DNA from: Paracoccus bogoriensis
GTDB lineage: Bacteria > Pseudomonadota > Alphaproteobacteria > Rhodobacterales > Rhodobacteraceae
Reading direction: 5' to 3'
DNA length: 64,000 nt
Assembly: GCF_019431455.1 (NCBI RefSeq)
Contig: NZ_JAHYSR010000005.1
Location: 84,529-148,528 of the forward strand
Shown piece after piece: positions 59,459 through 64,000 of the stretch. Under the pieces are notes generated by a model. That model was not told where the DNA came from. It was given only the letters and a program-made list of their open reading frames with translations, and searched no databases. How positions within the stretch are numbered: position 1 is the stretch's first letter; the number at the start of each line of letters is the position of its first letter. A program made the translations under genes and the position numbers.

Positions 59459-59472
59459 TTGACCTGCATCAA
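59459..59472. promoter_or_regulatory. FNR/FnrP-type box upstream of ccoG
   Basis: TTGAC-CTGC-ATCAA matches the FNR consensus TTGAT-N4-ATCAA in 9 of 10 specified positions. Its centre is 60 nt upstream of the ccoG ATG, so activation at about -41.5 would place transcription start near 59424. This fits known oxygen control of cbb3 assembly genes. Confidence 0.75.
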
Positions 59473-59519
59473 ACCGCGCAAGACCCGGCTGCGTCAGGAC
59501 GCCGCGTCAGCGCGCGGCC

Positions 59520-60467
59520 TCAGGCCAGGGTCAGCGCCGCGGCAAGCGCGATCAGCGCCCCCGCGCCCAGCTGCATTGCGCCCGGCATCCAGCGCGCCGC
59601 CGCGGCCAGGGGCCCTGTTCGCGGCACCAGCGCAAGACTGCCCCGCCGCGCCCAGACCGACAGCCCCGCGACCGCCACCGTGACCGAGGCCGTGCCAAGA
59701 CCCATCGCCACCGTGCCCGCGACGCCCATCGCGAAGATCTCCATCCGCCATGTCAGCAGCAGCAGGAACAGCGCACCCGTGCAGGGCCGCGCGGCAATGG
59801 CCATGACGACCAGCAGCCCGTCGCGGAAGGATCGCGTCTGCGCAATCTGCGCCGGGCTGGGCCCATGGGCATGGCCGCAACCGCAGGCCTTGCCGTGGTG
59901 GTGATGGCGGTGGTGGTCATGCTCAGGTCCGGGGCGAGCCACATCGCGCAGCATCCGGGCACCGCGCAGGACCAGCCACAGCCCGACCAGCCCGATCAGC
60001 ACCGTCGCCAGATCGGCCATGTGGCGTTCGGACAGGCGCGTCAGTTCCTCGCGGCCCAGATCCAGCGCCGCAAGCCCGATCCAGACCAGAAGGATCGCCG
60101 TCCCCGCCTGCGCCAGCGAGGACGATACCGACAAGACGGCCAGCCGCCCGAAGGGCACCTGACTGCCATAGCCGTAGCTGCCGATCACCAGCTTGCCATG
60201 CCCAGGCCCTGCCGCGTGAAAGAAACCGTAGCCGAAGCACAGCGCGATCAACGTGGCCGCCGCACCCGGATCGCCCGCCCGCAGCGATTGCAACGCGCCC
60301 GCCATCAGGTTCTGCGCCTGCCTCTGTCCCGCAGCCGCCCAGGCTGCGATGCCCGACAGCCCGCCCGAGAGCCAAAGCGCAATCAGTGCCAGCGCCACGA
60401 CCAGCCCGGTCAGGGCCAGAACCCGGCCCGGATGGCCCTGACCGGGGCGCAGGTCAGGCGGGCTCAT
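59520..60467 (-). CDS. NicO-family nickel/cobalt exporter
   Basis: 315 residues from the ATG at 60467, overlapping the upstream stop by 4 nt. Six or more helices of the NicO/RcnA fold: a signal-like first helix (VLALTGLVVALALIALWL), then LIALCFGYGFFHAAGPGHGKLVIGSYGYGS with the family HxxxPGHGK motif. A cytoplasmic His/Cys-rich loop (HDHHRHHHHGKACGCGHAHG) lies near residue 190. It is followed by DGLLVVMAIAARPCTGALFLL, where RPCxGA is the second family motif. Such proteins export Ni or Co, or move other divalent metals. The DUF1007 partner upstream suggests a periplasmic accessory. Confidence 0.85.
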   Translation of the reverse strand: MSPPDLRPGQGHPGRVLALTGLVVALALIALWLSGGLSGIAAWAAAGQRQAQNLMAGALQSLRAGDPGAAATLIALCFGYGFFHAAGPGHGKLVIGSYGYGSQVPFGRLAVLSVSSSLAQAGTAILLVWIGLAALDLGREELTRLSERHMADLATVLIGLVGLWLVLRGARMLRDVARPGPEHDHHRHHHHGKACGCGHAHGPSPAQIAQTRSFRDGLLVVMAIAARPCTGALFLLLLTWRMEIFAMGVAGTVAMGLGTASVTVAVAGLSVWARRGSLALVPRTGPLAAAARWMPGAMQLGAGALIALAAALTLA

Positions 60468-61144
60468 CGCGCTGCTCCGCAGACGACGCGCATTTCGGGC
60501 GCGCCGACCGAGCCGATATTCACGCTGATCATTTCTTCGTCCAGCAACGAGGCCGAGGCCAGTTCCCGCGCCAGCGCCTCGCGCAGGGCTGCGGCATAGG
60601 CATCGGCGGCGGCATAGGAATCGCCCGGCCGCAGATCGACGTGGCAATCATCGCGGCCGCGCAGGGCGGGGCTCTGCGGGACGCTGAAATCGACATAGAA
60701 TTCAGGGTCATAGACCTGGATGATTGTCTGAGCCTCGCCGGGGATAGGCGTGCTCAGCGCCCGGCGGTGGCGCGAGACGATCTGCCCGCCCTCAAGCGAG
60801 ACGCCGAAATCGCGCGCTTGCTGCAGGCCGACGCGCCGTCCTTCGACCGTCAGATAAAGCGCGCCCTCGAATGCGGGATCGGGATCCCAGTCGAAACCGG
60901 CCAGCCGCGCCGCGTCCGAAGCAGAAAGACCCCCACCCGCGGCGGGGCGGATTCCGTAATCTTCAAGGATCAGCAGCGAATAAAAGGCGTCATAGCGCCA
61001 CTCGACCTCGACCTCGGTCAGCTTGCCGCCTTCGCCATAGATCAGCCGCAGACCGGCATCTATGAACACATGCGGATGGGCCGCCGCGCCCAGAGGCGCC
61101 AGTGACAGCCCGAAGGCCAGAAGATAGCGCGCAAAGCGGTTCAT
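60464..61144 (-). CDS. DUF1007 family periplasmic protein
   Basis: 226 residues. Signal peptide MNRFARYLLAFGLSLAPLGAAA, then the family start AHPHVFIDAGLRLIYGEGGKLTEVEVEWRYDAFYSLLILEDYGI. The middle has DDCHVDLRPGDSY and the end IGSVGAPEMRVVCGAA. DUF1007 proteins are usually encoded next to NicO-type transporters, as here. The conserved HPHVF His pair points to periplasmic metal binding or delivery. Function not established. First gene of the leftward pair. Confidence 0.85.
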   Translation of the reverse strand: MNRFARYLLAFGLSLAPLGAAAHPHVFIDAGLRLIYGEGGKLTEVEVEWRYDAFYSLLILEDYGIRPAAGGGLSASDAARLAGFDWDPDPAFEGALYLTVEGRRVGLQQARDFGVSLEGGQIVSRHRRALSTPIPGEAQTIIQVYDPEFYVDFSVPQSPALRGRDDCHVDLRPGDSYAAADAYAAALREALARELASASLLDEEMISVNIGSVGAPEMRVVCGAAR

Positions 61145-61531
61145 CGTCCGTCCGGTGCTTGATGGTCATGTCCCTGACGCCCTTAGCAGGGCGCGAAGGG
61201 TCAAGGCAAATCACCTCGGCGCCAGTTCGACTATGTCCCGGCGCAGTCCGCAACCGCGGCCGGCAGACAGAGGGGCAGCGACGCGACATGATTGCCGGGG
61301 CCGAAGATCAGCGGGTCGGGCGCGCATCTTCTGGGGACAGGCCCTTCCCGCACCGCCCGATGACCCAGCACTGTCAGCTTGCCGCTAGAACCCCATGGAC
61401 GCGCCCGTGAGCGCGCACAGCCCGCATCACAGCCCTGTCGCGCGCTGGCGCGATCGCGACCACAAGCCCTTGCCGCCCAGCCCCACGCCATGTGATACAG
61501 TCGCCCGAGCAGACGACAGGACGAAGAACCC
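61145..61531. other. 387-nt intergenic region upstream of parE
   Basis: Divergent promoters of the DUF1007 gene and parE must lie here. A weak -35/-10 pair (TTGCCG at 61470-61475, GATACA at 61494-61499, 18-nt spacing) precedes parE. A minus-strand frame ending at 61231 encodes CAPDPLIFGPGNHVASLPLC with a coding-like third-base pattern, but has no credible start. No gene is called. Confidence 0.5.
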
Positions 61532-63490
61532 ATGGCCGACGATCTTCTTTCCGGCACCGCCGCCAGCGACGCCTATTCCGCATCCTCGATCGAGGTGCTG
61601 GAAGGGTTGGAGCCCGTGCGCAAGCGGCCCGGCATGTATATCGGCGGCACCGATGAACGCGCGCTGCACCATCTCGTCGCGGAAATCCTGGACAACTCGA
61701 TGGACGAGGCCGTGGCGGGCCACGCGACCCGGATCGAGGTCGAGTTGCTGGCCGATTACAGCGTCGTGGTGCGCGATAACGGACGCGGTATCCCGATCGA
61801 CCCACATCCCAAGTTTCCGGGCAAATCCGCGTTGGAGGTCATCCTCTGCACGCTCCATGCGGGGGGCAAGTTCTCGGGCGACACCTACCAGACTTCGGGC
61901 GGGCTGCACGGTGTGGGCGCCTCGGTGGTGAATGCGCTGTCGGATCTGATGATCGTGCAGGTCGCGCGCAACAAGGAATTGTTCGAGCAGCGCTTTTCCC
62001 GTGGCATCCCACAGGGGCCGGTCACCAGGATCGGTGCGGCCCCGAACCGGCGCGGGACCACCGTCACCTTCCACGCAGACGAACAGATTTTCGGCCATCA
62101 CCGCTTCAAGCCCGCGCGGCTGCTCAGGATGGTGAAGTCCAAGGCCTATCTGTTCTCGGGCGTCGAAATCCGCTGGAAATCCGAAATCGACGACGGCGAG
62201 ACACCCATCGAGGCCGTGTTCCATTTCCCCGGCGGCCTGGCCGATTATCTGGCCGAGACGCTGCAGGGCGTGACCACCTATTCCGACCGCCCCTTTGCCG
62301 GCAGCGTTGATTTCAAGCGCTTCAACGCGCCAGGCAAGGTCGATTGGGCGATCCACTGGACGCCCTCGCGCGATGGCTTCATCCAGTCCTATTGCAACAC
62401 CGTCCCCACCCCCGAAGGCGGGACGCATGAAATGGGCTTCTGGAACGCCATCCTCAAAGGCATCCGTGCCTATGGCGAGATGGTCGGCAACAAGAAGGCC
62501 GCCCAGATCCTGCGCGACGATCTGGTGGCGAGCGGCTGCGCGCTGGTGAGCTGTTTCATACGCGAGCCCGAATTCGTGGGTCAGACCAAGGACCGGCTGG
62601 CCACGACCGAGGCCGCCCGTCTGGTCGAGGGCGCGGTGCGCGACCATTTCGACAATTGGCTGGCCTCGGACACGAAATCGGCGGGGGCGATCCTCGATTT
62701 CCTGATCCTGCGGGCCGAGGAACGGCTGCGGCGCAAGCAGGAAAAGGAAACCGCTCGCAAGACGGCGACCAGGAAACTGCGCCTGCCGGGCAAGCTGGTC
62801 GATTGCAGCGCCACGAACCGCGACGGAACCGAGCTTTTCATCGTCGAGGGCGATTCGGCGGGCGGTTCGGCCAAGATGGCCCGCGACCGCACGAACCAGG
62901 CGCTGCTGCCGCTGCGCGGCAAGATCCTGAACGTGCTGGGTGCTGCGTCGTCGAAGATGAGCGCCAATCAGGAGATCAACGACCTTTGTCAAGCTCTTGG
63001 CGTCGGAATGGGGTCCAGGTTCAATGTGGACGACCTGCGCTATGACAAGATCATCATCATGACCGATGCCGATGTGGACGGCGCCCATATCGCCAGCCTG
63101 TTGATGACGTTCTTCTTCACCCAGATGCGGCCGCTGATCGACAAGGGGCATCTCTATCTGGCCTGCCCGCCGCTCTACCGCCTGACGCAGGGCGCGCAGC
63201 GCGTCTATGTGGCCGACGACGCCGAAAAAGAGCGGATGCTGGCCCAGGGTCTGGGCGGGCGCGGCAAGATCGACGTGCAGCGCTTCAAGGGTTTGGGCGA
63301 GATGGATGCCAAGGACTTGAAGGAAACGACGATGGACCCAAGGACGCGCAAGCTGATCCGGGTCAGCATCGACGACGACGAGGGCGGTGAGACGGCCGAT
63401 CTGGTCGAACGGCTGATGGGCAAGAAGCCCGAATTGCGGTTCGAGTATATTCAGGAAAACGCGCGGTTTGTCGAGGAGTTGGATGTCTGA
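61532..63490 (+). CDS. parE: DNA topoisomerase IV subunit B
   Basis: 652 residues. ATPase subunit of the decatenating type II topoisomerase. GHKL site: EVLEGLEPVRKRPGMYIGGT, EILDNSMDEAVAG, VVRDNGRGIPIDPHPKF, HAGGKFSGDTYQTSGGLHGVGASVVNAL. The transducer domain follows, then the TOPRIM metal site TELFIVEGDSAGGSAKMARDR and IIMTDADVDGAHIASLL, ending with RFKGLGEMDAKDLKETTMDP. It is ParE and not GyrB by its length and the PHPKFPGKSALEV ATP-lid region. Single gene; parC is not in the window. Confidence 0.95.
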   Translation: MADDLLSGTAASDAYSASSIEVLEGLEPVRKRPGMYIGGTDERALHHLVAEILDNSMDEAVAGHATRIEVELLADYSVVVRDNGRGIPIDPHPKFPGKSALEVILCTLHAGGKFSGDTYQTSGGLHGVGASVVNALSDLMIVQVARNKELFEQRFSRGIPQGPVTRIGAAPNRRGTTVTFHADEQIFGHHRFKPARLLRMVKSKAYLFSGVEIRWKSEIDDGETPIEAVFHFPGGLADYLAETLQGVTTYSDRPFAGSVDFKRFNAPGKVDWAIHWTPSRDGFIQSYCNTVPTPEGGTHEMGFWNAILKGIRAYGEMVGNKKAAQILRDDLVASGCALVSCFIREPEFVGQTKDRLATTEAARLVEGAVRDHFDNWLASDTKSAGAILDFLILRAEERLRRKQEKETARKTATRKLRLPGKLVDCSATNRDGTELFIVEGDSAGGSAKMARDRTNQALLPLRGKILNVLGAASSKMSANQEINDLCQALGVGMGSRFNVDDLRYDKIIIMTDADVDGAHIASLLMTFFFTQMRPLIDKGHLYLACPPLYRLTQGAQRVYVADDAEKERMLAQGLGGRGKIDVQRFKGLGEMDAKDLKETTMDPRTRKLIRVSIDDDEGGETADLVERLMGKKPELRFEYIQENARFVEELDV

Positions 63491-63515
63491 TCGGGGCCTT
63501 GGCGCTCTGATCAGA
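63486..63515 (+). terminator. Hairpin overlapping the parE stop
   Basis: TCTGATC (63486-63492) pairs with GATCAGA (63509-63515), extended inward by G-U and G-C pairs around a 6-nt loop. The parE TGA lies inside the left arm. No U-run follows, so it is a modest terminator candidate. Confidence 0.4.
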
Positions 63516-63847
63516 CAATCGCGACACATCTGCGCCGGCGCTTTGGGACTTATCTTCACCTGAATCCGGGCGAGTGCTGCTTGCTCAGCCGAACGCGATG
63601 TCTTGCCAGATGATCCACCGGATCGTAACCGTCCGGTCTGACCGCTCTGCCACGGGCCGAGAGAGCCGGATAGTGTCCGCCATCGCTGGTGGACACTATG
63701 GTGATCGCGTGGCGCATCGGACCTAGCGGCTCTGGACGGACGAGGGAATAAGGCGCAAGCGCCCCTGATGAGGTGGATGGCCGCGCTTGCGGCATCGCGA
63801 TGTGCCCTGTCGGATGCTGTGAACATCGCCAACAAGGGGAGCTATCC
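63516..63847 (+). ncRNA. Structured non-coding leader of an IS110 element; candidate bridge RNA
   Basis: About 330 nt between parE and the IS110-type transposase contain no protein gene but several strong hairpins. One is a 13-bp stem with one G-U pair and a TCGC loop (63670-63682 with 63687-63699). Others are GGCGC-AA-GCGCC (63752-63763) and GCCGC-GCTT-GCGGC (63780-63793). IS110-group elements encode a structured bridge RNA in the end that precedes the transposase, which guides target and donor choice. The match is in position and structure only; the element's left boundary and the guide loops were not resolved. Confidence 0.35.
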
Positions 63848-64000
63848 ATGACAGGATTACCTCACTCGGGATCGATCTGGCGAAATCTGTTTTCCAGCTG
63901 CACGGCGTCGATGCCGAAGGCCGGGCTGTCTTGCGTCGCCAGTCGCGGCACAGCCAGATGCTGGAGTTCCTCGACCGCCCGCCGCCCTGCCTGTTCGGTA
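63848..64000 (+). mobile_element. IS110-family transposase, frameshifted start, runs off the window
   Basis: From 63868 the sequence encodes GIDLAKSVFQLHGVDAEGRA...LRRQSRHSQMLEFLDR, the RuvC-like (DEDD) N-terminus of IS110-family transposases, with the first catalytic Asp in GIDLAK. The ATG at 63848 with its expected codons ATG-ACA-GG. lies in a different frame: one base is missing in codon 3, so the expected MTGITSLGIDLAK becomes MTGLPHSGS. The transposase frame itself has no ATG, GTG or TTG between its upstream stop (63820) and the homologous region. The copy is therefore probably inactive, unless it uses a rare start codon or the deletion is a sequencing error. Confidence 0.75.

Noticed and set aside
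63556..63849. A 97-codon minus-strand open frame at the IS110 leader.
   Set aside because: No homology, poor codon pattern, and it overlaps strong hairpins better explained as structured RNA or DNA.

Overview
The window is about 64 kb of G+C-rich, densely packed bacterial chromosome. Protein sequences, operon content and regulatory motifs point to an alphaproteobacterium of the Rhodobacterales, most likely Paracoccus or a close relative. Supporting signs are a trpD-trpC-moaC-moeA-lexA block, an alphaproteobacterial SOS box (GAAC-N7-GAAC) in front of lexA, divergent hemC/hemE, a hisS-hisZ-hisG operon, a ccoGHIS set with an FNR-type box, and many ATGA start/stop overlaps. The genus is inference; no rRNA or other marker is present. 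Nearly all of the window is ordinary chromosomal housekeeping and catabolism. The one mobile element is the beginning of an IS110-family insertion sequence at the right edge.

Layout, left to right. 1-4.2 kb: tail of a polyamine-type ABC binding protein, then a two-gene cobalamin-dependent methionine synthase (homocysteine domain and pterin/B12/reactivation domains as separate overlapping genes). 4.2-5.7 kb: GDP-mannose synthesis (manC). 5.8-20 kb: a purine catabolism region. It has leftward xdhA-xdhB-xdhC-guaD (xanthine dehydrogenase, guanine deaminase) with a divergent LysR regulator. After an unrelated PepSY membrane protein and a small DUF2946-like protein come leftward uraH-puuD (hydroxyisourate hydrolase, membrane cytochrome-linked urate oxidase), an IclR-type regulator with a good candidate operator, a fused allantoinase/OHCU decarboxylase (puuE-uraD) and ureidoglycine aminohydrolase (allE). 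Together these run from guanine to ureidoglycolate, except for the allantoate step, which is not here.

20-34 kb: an EamA exporter; leftward ppiD-trpE; an aminotransferase and a Pro/Ala-rich anchored protein; rightward trpG-trpD-ung-trpC-moaC-moeA, then SOS-regulated lexA; divergent hemC and hemE. 34-39.6 kb: a SPOR-domain protein and a leftward nucleoside salvage operon cdd-deoA-deoB-add-upp. 39.7-44.2 kb: malic enzyme (maeB) and propionyl-CoA synthetase (prpE), the latter behind TTTGCAAA repeats typical of short-chain-acyl-CoA regulators. 44.2-51.9 kb: aroA, an AlkD-like repair protein, a lipoprotein, moaA, ispG, thiN, a DUF2842 protein, purA and slyX.

51.9-55.1 kb: hisS-hisZ-hisG. 55.1-59.4 kb: leftward ccoG-ccoH-ccoI-ccoS for cbb3 oxidase assembly and copper delivery, headed by an FNR box but without ccoNOQP alongside. 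59.5-61.1 kb: a DUF1007 periplasmic protein and a NicO-type metal exporter. 61.5-63.5 kb: parE. 63.5-64 kb: a structured non-coding stretch and the frameshifted start of an IS110-family transposase. The structured stretch is a candidate bridge RNA and is the most unusual element seen. Three leftward genes (EamA, ispG, purA) end in copies of one terminator-like element with a conserved 14-nt tail.
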